This document shows positions 36,623-46,007 of a stretch of 64,000 bases of DNA, piece by piece. The translations under genes and the position numbers were made by a program. The DNA is from Photobacterium malacitanum (GTDB lineage: Bacteria > Pseudomonadota > Gammaproteobacteria > Enterobacterales > Vibrionaceae), in the NCBI RefSeq assembly GCF_900185615.1, contig NZ_FYAK01000010.1, forward strand, positions 1-64,000, read 5' to 3'. The notes under the pieces were generated by a model. The model had not been told where the DNA came from. It saw only the letters and a list, made by a program, of their open reading frames with translations, and made no database searches. How positions within the stretch are numbered: position 1 is the first letter of the stretch; the number at the start of each line of letters is the position of its first letter.

Positions 36623-39112
36623 CTAGTTCATCGGTACTTGCATGGCTTGTGATTTATCAGCTGTCATCACAAATTTTAGTTCACCACCGACTTTAAATTC
36701 AGCGTGATTAAAGAACAATCCGTTATCTAACGGTTTACCATTAATTGAAACCGATTTAATGTACATATTATCATCGCCGTTATTTAATGCTTTCACGGTA
36801 AAGAAACCATCTTTTACGGGTAATCGCACTTCATCAAATAATGGACGACCAACGGTATAAACAGGCTCAGCGGCATTGACTTGATAAAAACCCATCGCCG
36901 ACATTACATACCAGGCCGACATTGAACCAACATCTTCATTACCAATAATGCCAGCAGGCGCTGCAAAGTACATTTCATCTAAAATATAATCGACCACCTC
37001 TTGGGTTTTCCAAGGCTCAGCAGTCCAATTATAAAGGTATGGAATATGGTGTGAAGGCTCATTACCAAACGCAACCTGACCAATCATGCCTGACATATCT
37101 GCGGTTTCTGTGCCTTCACTACCCGCGGTAAAGGTTGCATCCAAGTTTTTAGCAAACGCTTCCTGCCCGCCCATTTGATCTTGTAGCCCTTTAATATCGT
37201 GCGGCACAAACCATGTCCACTGCCAGGCATTACCTTCAGCATAAGGGCCAGACTCATGCGCGGTTTTATACGGGTCAAACGGAGTAAGAAAATCACCGTC
37301 AATGGTTAACGGCCGCATAAATCCAGTTACACCATGCTCTGCATACTCAATTGAATTGTTATCAAAGTAGCGCTTAAATACTTGTGAACGCGCTAGATAT
37401 TGTTGCTCTAGCTCTGTATTACCTGCCGCTTTCGCTATTTGCGCAATCGCCCAATCATAAAACGCATTTTCTAAGCCATAAGATACAGATTCTTTAATAT
37501 TTTCAGCATTTTCATTCGTTACAGGCACAAAACTGCGCTGTTGAGAAAACTTGATTGCATCAGGTAACACGCGTTTTAAAACATCAAGATCCCACTCTTG
37601 TGCTAATGTTGCATGGTTGTCATAAGTAGACGATTCAACCGCGGCTTGCAGTGCTTGTTGTTTTTCTTGTAAGGTAAATTCATCAGGGAATTTGGTGATC
37701 GCATCGGCAATCACCGCCACCGCTGGATAACCAATCATGGTGCCCGTCTCATCCCCTAAGTGTTCCCACTTCGGTAATAAGCCGCTCTCCTGCCATTTTT
37801 GAACCATATTCTTAGCATACTGTACTGCACGCTCTGGCTCGGTAATGGTTTTTAATGGATGTAAAGCACGGAAGGTATCCCACAGTGAATATACTGAAAA
37901 ATTAGGCTGTTCCGGTGTCGCTTGACCATAGGCAATCGCGTAGTTGCCCTCACCGTTACGAATCGAACCTTTTCCCATACCTCTAAATTCACCAGTGACG
38001 TCTTGGTGTACTTGTGGCGCAATTTTTGTATGGTAGAGCGCAGTATAAAAGATTTCTTTTTGCTCTGGTGTACCGCCTTTAACATCAAAATTTAATGCTC
38101 GTTGCCATTTCTTCACCGCTGCCATCCGTGCTTCATCAAACGATTGCTGCCCTTCAGCATCATGATTAGCTTTAGCGCCATCAGCACTTACAGCAGAGAT
38201 TGCGACGGCAGCATTAACAACCTGAGTATCACCGCCTTCAAACTCAACATAGGCAGTAACGTCAGCTTTAATGCGCTTAACCGGCTTACCCGCATCATCA
38301 CGCTGTAATTCTGAAACATGCTCGGCGGTTAAGCCTGCTACTGGTTTACCGTTAGCGAGGATAACCACATTTTTGATTTTTTTATCAAAGGTCGCATGGA
38401 AGAATATTTTCTGATTTTTCGCCCAACCAGAAAAATGTGCCGCGTCTCTTTCACCGGTGATGGTATAGCCATCTTCACTGACCGTTAATTGATTACGTAA
38501 TGAAGTCGAACCCCAATCACTGTTTAAAATCGAATTTAAATCAATTTTTAATTTCTGATCAGCGCCTTGAGGATAAGTATAACGATGAAAACCAACCCGC
38601 TCAGATGCGGTTAATTCTGCTTTAATATTATTATCGGCAATTTCAACGCTGTAATAACCCACTTCTGCCTGCTCGGAGGTTTTATCCATTTTAACCGCAA
38701 TCGCTTTACGGTAATCATCACTATCTTCAATGTAGTGTTGATTATCTTCGGTAAACGGTAAAAACAGAATATCACCTAAGCCGCCCATACCAGTGCCACT
38801 TAAATGGGTATGCGAAAAGCCAAATAAAGTATCTTTATCGTAATGATAACCTGATGAAGAATGCCAACCGATTAGCTCAGTGTCCGGTGACAACTGAATC
38901 ATGCCTTCAGGCACCACTGCACCAGGAAAGGTATGGCCATTAAAGCCAGTACCAATAAATGGATCGACAAATTTAGTATTACCCGTTAGCACTATCTCAG
39001 GGGCCGTTTTATCGGGCACAACAGTAGTATTGTTATAGATGGTCTCGTCATTACACCCTGTCAGTGCTGCTGCGACCATTAGTGCCAAAGGCAATATTTT
39101 CATTGTCGACAT
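36623..39112 (-). CDS. GH92 alpha-mannosidase lipoprotein (second copy)
   Basis: An 829-residue exo-alpha-mannosidase of GH92 with a lipoprotein signal ending in the lipobox LTGC. The ATG at 39112 is preferred because AGGGA lies six bases upstream; an ATG two codons earlier overlaps that site. Motifs parallel the first copy: VDPFIGTGFNGHTFPGAVVP, FSHTHLSGTGMGG, SLWDTFRALHPL, GNEPSHHIPYLYN and NEDVGSMSAWYVMSAMGFY. The two paralogues differ through most of the intervening sequence and in loop insertions (~residues 235-330 here), which suggests different linkage specificity. An inverted repeat ACTGTAG...CTACAGT lies upstream at 39138-39167. Confidence 0.94.
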   Translation of the reverse strand: MSTMKILPLALMVAAALTGCNDETIYNNTTVVPDKTAPEIVLTGNTKFVDPFIGTGFNGHTFPGAVVPEGMIQLSPDTELIGWHSSSGYHYDKDTLFGFSHTHLSGTGMGGLGDILFLPFTEDNQHYIEDSDDYRKAIAVKMDKTSEQAEVGYYSVEIADNNIKAELTASERVGFHRYTYPQGADQKLKIDLNSILNSDWGSTSLRNQLTVSEDGYTITGERDAAHFSGWAKNQKIFFHATFDKKIKNVVILANGKPVAGLTAEHVSELQRDDAGKPVKRIKADVTAYVEFEGGDTQVVNAAVAISAVSADGAKANHDAEGQQSFDEARMAAVKKWQRALNFDVKGGTPEQKEIFYTALYHTKIAPQVHQDVTGEFRGMGKGSIRNGEGNYAIAYGQATPEQPNFSVYSLWDTFRALHPLKTITEPERAVQYAKNMVQKWQESGLLPKWEHLGDETGTMIGYPAVAVIADAITKFPDEFTLQEKQQALQAAVESSTYDNHATLAQEWDLDVLKRVLPDAIKFSQQRSFVPVTNENAENIKESVSYGLENAFYDWAIAQIAKAAGNTELEQQYLARSQVFKRYFDNNSIEYAEHGVTGFMRPLTIDGDFLTPFDPYKTAHESGPYAEGNAWQWTWFVPHDIKGLQDQMGGQEAFAKNLDATFTAGSEGTETADMSGMIGQVAFGNEPSHHIPYLYNWTAEPWKTQEVVDYILDEMYFAAPAGIIGNEDVGSMSAWYVMSAMGFYQVNAAEPVYTVGRPLFDEVRLPVKDGFFTVKALNNGDDNMYIKSVSINGKPLDNGLFFNHAEFKVGGELKFVMTADKSQAMQVPMN

Positions 39113-39137
39113 ATCCATTCCCTAGCTCATCACGTTG

Positions 39138-39167
39138 ACTGTAGATTGTTATATTTAGAACTACAGT
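39138..39167 (-). promoter_or_regulatory. inverted repeat upstream of the second GH92 gene
   Basis: ACTGTAG (39138-39144) and CTACAGT (39161-39167) form a perfect 7-bp inverted repeat with a 16-base gap, 26 bases before the start codon. A possible operator; the binding protein is unknown. Confidence 0.35.
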
Positions 39168-39331
39168 GAAAAGTTTGTGGCAGGATTATCAATAAAGTTA
39201 ATAGTAGGAGATATAGGATTAATTACGCATTCACAGGCTTTTTGTAACAGCAATTATACGCTGTGATATACCGCATATTCTTTAAACCGTTATTTTGGAC
39301 TCAATATCACAGTTTTAATTATATTTATTAT

Positions 39332-39367
39332 AAAAAAAACCGTTACGTTTATTACCGTAACGGTTTT
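39332..39367 (-). terminator. rho-independent terminator
   Basis: A stem (AAAACCGTTACG, CGTAACGGTTTT) with a 9-base loop has an eight-base A-run on its left, which gives Ts on the minus strand. It ends the guanine deaminase operon. Confidence 0.9.
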
Positions 39368-39394
39368 TCAATATCACACTATAGACAGCGATGA

Positions 39395-40762
39395 TTAAAT
39401 AACAGCCTTACCCTGTACCCATACTCTGGCCACGTTTTCAGGTTGAGCAAGCGTAATGATTTTCTCTAAAATATCTTTTGCACTATCAAATTGAGGCCAA
39501 ATACGTAAATTTCCGATAGCAGAATTGGCTTTAATTACTATCGCATCAAAATGATACCCTTGTTCAAATAAGCCTACTTTAGCATTAAGCACTTGCCCAC
39601 CGCCGACCGTTGCCATCCAAAACGCTTCTACAAAACTAATACGTGCATTAGCAGTACCACGCTTAGACGCAGGTAAGTAAATATCCACCCCTTCTTCACG
39701 AACACGGGAATGACTGACGGCATCAAAACAGGCGCGGAAAATAGACGGTGATGGCGCTCCCGCAATATCACTACCTAAACCGATTTGTACGCCGTGATCC
39801 AATAATTCACGTGCTGGCATCGCAGCGTTAGCAAAGTACATATTTGATAATGGGCAGTGACCAATACCCGCTTTAAACTGGTTAATTTTTTCAATATCTG
39901 CTTGATTAAGAAAAATAGAATGAGCAAGAATCGATTTATTATTCAGTAGTCCCATATCAGCATAAATCGTCACGTCACTAACACCGTAATGTTGAATGCT
40001 GTAGTCACGTGCCCAATCACTTTCAGAACAATGGGTTTGCATATGAAGATCATAGCGCTGCACTAAACCGCCTAATTGCTGTAATAACTCACTGGTGCAA
40101 CTTGGCACAAAACGCGGCGTGATCACCGGATGTACTAATCGTGATTGATTTCCCGCCAGCTCAAATACGTTATTGACAAACAATTCAGTATCATCAATTG
40201 CCGCTGTCACACTTGGTTCACAGTAATAAGCCGGACATTGGTCACTATTGTCCATATTCACTTTACCAACAAAAGCACGTTGACCGACATTCAAACATGT
40301 TTGTGCAAGTAACTCCGTCGATTGGCGGTGAATGGAAGCGAAATAAACGGCACTAGTGGTACCATTAGCTAATAATGTTTTAGTGACATCTTGATATACG
40401 TTAGCTGCAAAATCATTATCTGAATAACGGTTTTCAAGTGGAAAAGTATAATTTTGGAGCCAATCATACAAAGGTAAATCAAGCCCTTTTCCTGCCTGTG
40501 GCCATTGCGGTGCATGGCAATGTAAATCCACCAAACCTGGTAATAAATATTCGCCTTTTGGGATCACTTGCAGGCAATTATTACGCTTAAAAATCGCTAA
40601 TAAGTCAGCATATTCAGCATGCTGAGGCGGATAAGTTGCTGCAATATCCCCTTGATGATCAATCAATAATAACCAATCAATATTGAATTCAAACTCACCT
40701 TTTACTGGGCAGTGAAAGCAATCAGCAAGGACAGCAAATTTAATCATTGTTATATCAATCAT
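39395..40762 (-). CDS. guaD: guanine deaminase
   Basis: A 455-residue cytoplasmic amidohydrolase that converts guanine to xanthine and ammonia. The zinc site is readable: PGLVDLHCHAPQWPQAG (HxH followed by the guanine-deaminase APQ), QTHCSESDWARD (His), LAHSIFL (His) and GLGSDIAGAPSPS (Asp). These match GuaD of E. coli and eukaryotes rather than cytosine deaminase. The ATG overlaps the stop of the upstream permease gene (ATGA), so the two are translationally coupled. With the permease it forms a purine import and catabolism operon behind a PurR box. A second possible start (MIKFAV) lies five codons in. Confidence 0.93.
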   Translation of the reverse strand: MIDITMIKFAVLADCFHCPVKGEFEFNIDWLLLIDHQGDIAATYPPQHAEYADLLAIFKRNNCLQVIPKGEYLLPGLVDLHCHAPQWPQAGKGLDLPLYDWLQNYTFPLENRYSDNDFAANVYQDVTKTLLANGTTSAVYFASIHRQSTELLAQTCLNVGQRAFVGKVNMDNSDQCPAYYCEPSVTAAIDDTELFVNNVFELAGNQSRLVHPVITPRFVPSCTSELLQQLGGLVQRYDLHMQTHCSESDWARDYSIQHYGVSDVTIYADMGLLNNKSILAHSIFLNQADIEKINQFKAGIGHCPLSNMYFANAAMPARELLDHGVQIGLGSDIAGAPSPSIFRACFDAVSHSRVREEGVDIYLPASKRGTANARISFVEAFWMATVGGGQVLNAKVGLFEQGYHFDAIVIKANSAIGNLRIWPQFDSAKDILEKIITLAQPENVARVWVQGKAVI

Positions 40763-42093
40763 GCGTTATTCTCTGTATTTGTTTGACTATCTATTTGGGT
40801 AACAGTTTCAGCGGTAACAGGTTGATCTTCATTAGGCAAAATGAAATTCAAGATCACCGCAGCTAAGGCACCAATCGCAATGCCTGAGTTAACTAAATAA
40901 CCGATTAATTCAGGTAAGGCGTAAACTAATTCACGAGGCATTAACACCGCACCAAGTGACAACATAATCGGTAAACCGACCACTAACATATTACGTTCGT
41001 TAAGGTTGATATGCTGAATCACACGAAAACCATTCATCGCAATAACAACACAAATAACGGTGAAAATACCCGAAATAACAGCATGGGGAATCGAAGCAAT
41101 AATACTGGTTAATTTAGGCATTAAGCCTAGCAATAACAGAATAAAGCCACCGGCAATAATCGCATGGCGTGAGGCAACACCCGTGACGGCAATAATGCCA
41201 GCATTGGTTGAATAACCAGTAACAGGACTACCGCCTAATGCTGCACAAAAGAAATGTCCTACCGCTTCACCGGTTGCACCACGATTTAAGCGCTCATCTT
41301 TTAGCTCAACGCCAGTCACCGCACTCACGGCACACCATGTGCCAGTAGTTTCAACTAACACAATCATTGAGATGAACAACATCGTCAAAATGGCAATGGG
41401 ATCAAATGTTAACTCACCAAAAGGCAATAAACTCGGCAATTTAAACCACGCCGCTGTTGTTACCGATGAGAAATCCGTCATACCATAAAAAGAAGCTGTC
41501 AACGTACCTAATACAATCGCGCTTAACACTGAGGTTAGTCGCAACCAATGCAATGACGTAAACAAACAACCTAATAAAATAAAGCTTGATAGTGACACCA
41601 TACTCACCAACGCAATCACAATGTTTTCAGTTGGTCGCTCACCACTGTAAATACCATTAAACGCGATTGGTAATAATGAAATTCCTACCACAATAATCAC
41701 CGTACCGCCTACAATCGGTGGCACTAATTTTCGAACTGCTTTACTAAATAAATTTAATGGCTTACCCAGCAACGCAACGAATAGTGCGACTGGAATTAAT
41801 GCACCATACACCGCTCCCATTCCCATGGTTTGACCAATAGCAGCAATGGCTCCAATCGGAATATAAGACGGCCCTTGCATCACAGGTAGTTTTAATAAAC
41901 ACCGCGACTGAATAATGGTCGCCAGTCCTGCAACAACAAATGTCATTTGAATAAGTGCCGATGTATCAGACACTGTCAGTGATAATAAACCCGCTAAAAT
42001 AATTGGAACAATATAGAGATCCATCGCTAAAACATGCTGCGCCCCCAAAGAAAGCGAGCGAGGAAGTGATATTTTTTCATCGATATTAATCAT
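40759..42093 (-). CDS. NCS2 family purine permease
   Basis: A 444-residue inner-membrane nucleobase:cation symporter of the xanthine/uric-acid/uracil (NAT) group, with about 12 to 14 hydrophobic segments. The NAT features are QHVLAMDLYIVPIILAG in the first helix and the substrate region ETTGTWCAVSAVTG followed by GGSPVTGYSTNAGIIAVTGV. It is clearly different from the AzgA-type GhxP at 9401-10759. Coupling to guanine deaminase suggests a purine such as xanthine or guanine. ATG 42093 is used; a TTG 15 bases earlier is in frame. The Shine-Dalgarno is poor. A PurR operator lies about 210 bases upstream. Confidence 0.87.
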   Translation of the reverse strand: MINIDEKISLPRSLSLGAQHVLAMDLYIVPIILAGLLSLTVSDTSALIQMTFVVAGLATIIQSRCLLKLPVMQGPSYIPIGAIAAIGQTMGMGAVYGALIPVALFVALLGKPLNLFSKAVRKLVPPIVGGTVIIVVGISLLPIAFNGIYSGERPTENIVIALVSMVSLSSFILLGCLFTSLHWLRLTSVLSAIVLGTLTASFYGMTDFSSVTTAAWFKLPSLLPFGELTFDPIAILTMLFISMIVLVETTGTWCAVSAVTGVELKDERLNRGATGEAVGHFFCAALGGSPVTGYSTNAGIIAVTGVASRHAIIAGGFILLLLGLMPKLTSIIASIPHAVISGIFTVICVVIAMNGFRVIQHINLNERNMLVVGLPIMLSLGAVLMPRELVYALPELIGYLVNSGIAIGALAAVILNFILPNEDQPVTAETVTQIDSQTNTENNA

Positions 42094-42303
42094 GTGTCGG
42101 TATACCAATTAATAAACTAACGAAGGCAGTTATTGTGTAAGACTGCGGCTGATTTCAATTGATATTGAATAAAAAACACTCATATCAATAAATAACATAT
42201 CAGAACAATAAACACTTATTGCTCAATGAATTGCGTATATGTAAACGTTGTTATTAACCAAGCAGAATATAAGATGGCGGGATTTTACCTGAAAAAAAAC
42301 CAA

Positions 42304-42319
42304 AGGCAATCGTTTGCGT
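42304..42319 (-). promoter_or_regulatory. PurR operator upstream of the permease-guaD operon
   Basis: Read on the minus strand the site is ACGCAAACGATTGCCT, close to the PurR consensus ACGCAAACGNTTNCNT. It is the second good PurR site in the window, again facing a purine permease gene. Confidence 0.8.
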
Positions 42320-42708
42320 GATGGTTTGATTCATCATCGCCAAGAGCGATAGTTACCCTCTTTTTAGGTATAAAATTCATCTTTATCAACACCACAAACT
42401 GTAAACGCTAACGCTTGTTGTCCTAATTGTGTAAACACACCAGCAATTGAGACTTCCCCCACCTTCAATCGTTACTGCCATAACATTTATCTTTTTATTC
42501 TTTTAAAGTTAAATACATACGCTCAAGGGATGTTTATAATAATGCATAAACAATAAACCACAGATAAAAAGTGGAATTAAAGTCAAACTTTAAAAATATA
42601 ACCAATTGAAAATAAACTATTTATTCAAATAGCGTTACGACTTAGTTAAATCTCACAGTTAAATAAAGAGAATGATAACTATTATTAAAAACAGAGATAT
42701 TATATTTA
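42320..42708. other. intergenic region between purine permease and NiCoT genes
   Basis: About 390 bases without a gene. It contains further TAAACG-like half-sites (for example around 42400-42415), too weak to call. The Fur-like box at 42668-42686 is listed separately. Confidence 0.45.
42668..42686 (+). promoter_or_regulatory. Fur-like box upstream of the NiCoT gene
   Basis: GAGAATGATAACTATTATT matches the 19-base Fur consensus GATAATGATAATCATTATC at 14-15 positions. It ends 22 bases before the ATG of the nickel/cobalt transporter. A Fur-family regulator (Fur or a nickel-responsive relative) is plausible. Confidence 0.55.
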
Positions 42709-43737
42709 ATGAAAATCAGCGATAACACCAAAAAAAATGCAATATGGCTGGTATCTAGCCTTATCTTAATCAATATAGCCGTATGGGTTATTGCGGTCAT
42801 TGCCTTTCATCATCATCCAGAAATGCTGGGTATGTCCCTTTTGGCCTGGTCACTTGGTTTGCGTCATGCTGTCGATGCCGATCATATTGCTGCCATTGAT
42901 ACCACGACTCGTAAAATGATGGAGCAAGGTAAAAAACCTATCACTATCGGAACATTTTTCTCACTTGGTCATTCAACAATTGTAATGCTAGCCGCCGCAG
43001 CGATTGCATTAACCGTTGGCACCTTTAAGTCAAAAATCCCTTTTATTAGTGATATCGGCGGCATTATTGGCACTAGCGTATCAATTTTATTTTTATTGAT
43101 AATGGCCTATATCAACCTTCGTATTTTCTTATCGGTTTATAAAAAATTTAGCGCCTATAAACAAGGTATTCGTCCATCCAATGCGGATGTAAATATTCAA
43201 TTAACCGGCCCATTAAATAAACTTTTTCACTTTTCCTTTAAATTTATAAATAAAAGCTGGCATATGTATTTTATTGGCTTTTTGTTTGGACTTGGTTTTG
43301 ATACCGCGAGTGAAATTACCTTATTAGCACTGTCAGCAACCAATGCTTCTCAAGGAATGAATATCTGGTTAATTATGATTTTCCCGATCTTATTTACCGT
43401 TGGCATGTCGTTAATTGATACCCTTGATAATCTGGTTATGATCGGTGCTTATGGTTGGGCATTCTCAAAACCATCACGTAAACTTTATTATAATATGACC
43501 ATTACTGGTATTTCTGTGATTGTGGCATTGATCATCGGTGGCTTAGAGGCACTGAGCGCCATTGCTTCAAGTTTAAAATTAAACGGCTCGTTTTGGAACG
43601 GTATTAATGCCATGACCGATCACTTTGGCATGGTCGGTATTGGGGTGGTTATGATATTTATTGGTTGTTGGGTATTATCTATTCTTAATTATAAACTACG
43701 TCGTTACGATAGATTAGATCAGCTAATTAGAGATTAA
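42709..43737 (+). CDS. nickel/cobalt transporter (NiCoT, HoxN/NixA family)
   Basis: A 342-residue inner-membrane importer of Ni2+ and/or Co2+ with eight hydrophobic segments. The family signature RHAVDADHIAAIDTTTR (HX4DH type) in helix II is intact. The second signature is LGFDTASEITLL, with the third in DTLDNLVMIGAYGWAF. Nickel would feed urease, hydrogenase or glyoxalase, and cobalt would feed B12; no such genes are in this window. The gene stands alone, with a Fur-like box directly upstream and a terminator downstream. Sequence alone does not separate nickel from cobalt preference. Confidence 0.93.
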   Translation: MKISDNTKKNAIWLVSSLILINIAVWVIAVIAFHHHPEMLGMSLLAWSLGLRHAVDADHIAAIDTTTRKMMEQGKKPITIGTFFSLGHSTIVMLAAAAIALTVGTFKSKIPFISDIGGIIGTSVSILFLLIMAYINLRIFLSVYKKFSAYKQGIRPSNADVNIQLTGPLNKLFHFSFKFINKSWHMYFIGFLFGLGFDTASEITLLALSATNASQGMNIWLIMIFPILFTVGMSLIDTLDNLVMIGAYGWAFSKPSRKLYYNMTITGISVIVALIIGGLEALSAIASSLKLNGSFWNGINAMTDHFGMVGIGVVMIFIGCWVLSILNYKLRRYDRLDQLIRD

Positions 43738-43761
43738 TATTTTGTAAGTGCTTTCAAATAT

Positions 43762-43791
43762 AAAAAGACCGCATTTATTGCGGCCTTTTTA
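43762..43791. terminator. terminator between NiCoT and mgtE genes
   Basis: A 12-bp stem with one mismatch (AAAAAGACCGCA, TGCGGCCTTTTT), five-base loop and T-run on plus. Confidence 0.88.
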
Positions 43792-43916
43792 TTAGCTAAA
43801 AAATAAAATTATTCTTTAGCTAATAACTATTATTTAGTTCTTTAAAATATAATTAATATTGTTTTAGAAAAAATAATGCTAGCTATAGTTGTCTTCAATT
43901 TTATTAATAAATTAAG

Positions 43917-45158
43917 TTACGACAGACCAAGAATTGTTGTTGTACAATAGAAATAGATCAACATACCAGTAATATCAACAATAGTCGTAATTGCAGGGCT
44001 AGCAACAACAGCAGGATCAACGCGACATTTTTTGGCTAAAAGCGGTAATATAGCGCCAATCAGTGTCGCAGTAAGAACTTGAAGAAAAAGAGCTAAAGCA
44101 ATAGCTAATGCAAGAAGCTTAAGTGTTACTCCTGAAGGCAAAGATACATTATGGGATAGCAGTAACACTTTAGCACATGACGCTGCAGCCAACCCTAACC
44201 CTATAAAGACTGATATTCGTAGCTCTTTCCATACTACCTTCAGCCAATCATTTAAATTTAAATGATTGAGTGCTAATGCTCTTACAATAACCGTTGCTGA
44301 TTGACTACCAGCATTGCCTCCAGTATCGGCAACCATCGGCATATATAATGCGAGCACAGTCATTGCAGCAATTGCATCATCATAACTTTGAATAATGACA
44401 CCGGAAATAATACCCACAGCGGCTAAACCAACAATCCAAAATATACGTTTACGTACATGATCCATAACAGGGGTTTGTAGGTAGTTCAGCCCCTTACTCT
44501 CTGACTCCTGTTGTATTCCCATCATAAGTTCAAGGTCTTCTGTCTGTTCTTGCTGAACAATATTAATCACATTTTTAGCTTCAACGATTGCAACAGGTTG
44601 ACCTTGTATATTTACGACAGGAAGATAATTAACGTCTTCTTTTTGCAAAATCATTGCCGCTTTTTCTTGATCTGTATTTGTACCGCAACTTATCGATGGT
44701 GTGACAATATTAGCCAGTAATTCTTCACCATTAGCGAGCATTAATTGACTTGCTGTGACGAGACCAATATAAGTTCCATTATCGTCGGTAACAAAAATAA
44801 TATCTGATCTTCCTTCATCTTTAAGGTATCTTACTACATCTGTTACGGCATCCTTGGTATGAAATACGAGTGGAACAACCTCTGATGTTTTTTTTATTAC
44901 AGGATCGTCCGCCTTATCTAGCAAATCAAATTCAAGATTAAATGATGCAGGAAGAAGTGATTTTAATTTTTTCTTATAATTTGTAGGGAGCTGACATACT
45001 ACTTCATAAGTATATTTTAATGAGAATTTATTAAACCAATCCTCTATATTCCCATGGCTATTTGAATGAATTAAGTCAATTAAATCCGCAATATTATCTT
45101 TATTATGAGAGAAGAAAATTTTACGAATACTTTGGTTATTAAATGTAATAGTTGTCAT
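43917..45158 (-). CDS. mgtE: magnesium transporter MgtE
   Basis: A 413-residue Mg2+ channel/transporter. The order is: short N-terminal domain (residues 1 to ~90), two CBS domains (~95-215: VTDDNGTYIGLVTASQL, LPVVNIQGQPVAIVEA), a linker helix, then five membrane helices. The pore motifs MVADTGGNAGSQSATVIVRA and ASPAITTIVDITGMLIYF are intact, including the Asp that binds Mg2+ in the pore (TTIVD). The CBS domains sense cytosolic Mg2+. MTTITFNN at 45158 is chosen as start because the longer reading frame adds a spurious hydrophobic stretch. No good Shine-Dalgarno is visible, so the N-terminus is uncertain and unusually short. Confidence 0.88.
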   Translation of the reverse strand: MTTITFNNQSIRKIFFSHNKDNIADLIDLIHSNSHGNIEDWFNKFSLKYTYEVVCQLPTNYKKKLKSLLPASFNLEFDLLDKADDPVIKKTSEVVPLVFHTKDAVTDVVRYLKDEGRSDIIFVTDDNGTYIGLVTASQLMLANGEELLANIVTPSISCGTNTDQEKAAMILQKEDVNYLPVVNIQGQPVAIVEAKNVINIVQQEQTEDLELMMGIQQESESKGLNYLQTPVMDHVRKRIFWIVGLAAVGIISGVIIQSYDDAIAAMTVLALYMPMVADTGGNAGSQSATVIVRALALNHLNLNDWLKVVWKELRISVFIGLGLAAASCAKVLLLSHNVSLPSGVTLKLLALAIALALFLQVLTATLIGAILPLLAKKCRVDPAVVASPAITTIVDITGMLIYFYCTTTILGLS

Positions 45159-45949
45159 ATAGAATATACCACTACCCATTAAAATTAATATAACAGGCAT
45201 TAAAGCAAATAAATTAAATCTACAAGCATATAGTTTTATAGATATAATTTTTAAACAAACATAAAAAATAAGAATTATGATGCAAATCATTCAATAACAT
45301 ATACTACCATTAATGGTAAGCGATATATTATTTAATTTACATATTATCGAATATTTTAAGTGACTAAATGTAGAGCAGGAAGTGGGGAGGATATAAAGAA
45401 ATGAAAAAAATGATTATCAAAAATCACTTATCTACCATCGCCAACCTCGACTGCTATTTAATAAAAATCTACTGTCTCCGTCCATGTTTTATCTCCATTT
45501 GTTGTAGTTGCGAGAATGATATATTAAAAAAAACCGAATAACAACATTGATACAATTTTATTTTAAATATTAATTAACATTTAAAATAATCAACATTAAA
45601 AATATAGTTAAACAATATTGCTACTACCATTACAATTAAAGCATTATTTACCTATCAACATACTGCCTCTAAGCTCATTACTTTAAATATTAAGCTACTA
45701 GTAAATAACCATAATGATTTAACTAATCCAATATTGCTTATAATAGAAACATCGTAACAACCTGCTTATACCTCATTGAAAATAATCTCATAAAAGCGGC
45801 TGTGACCAATTTTCCTACTGGTTTACATTTTTTAATCTTATCACTGAATAATCATCAATATAGAAACCAATCACACATTACCATTAAAATAGTAATAATC
45901 TTTTGCGTTTTCGGTGCATTGTTTTGTTTTTGGTAATTGTTACTATAGC
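45159..45949. other. large AT-rich intergenic region
   Basis: About 790 bases between mgtE and the left copy of the duplicated segment. No gene with start signals, no RNA gene and no strong hairpin was seen. Confidence 0.5.
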
Positions 45950-46007
45950 TCCATCGAAACGCAGACGGCGTTGACAAACAATTATAAAAGATAAGGTTAT
46001 ACAACTC

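Noticed and set aside
40759..42708. A purine or cobalamin riboswitch before the purine permease or NiCoT genes
   Set aside because: No conserved aptamer core could be recognised; a PurR box and a Fur-like box are better explanations.
45159..45290. A longer N-terminus for MgtE
   Set aside because: It would add a hydrophobic segment not found in MgtE and has no ribosome site.
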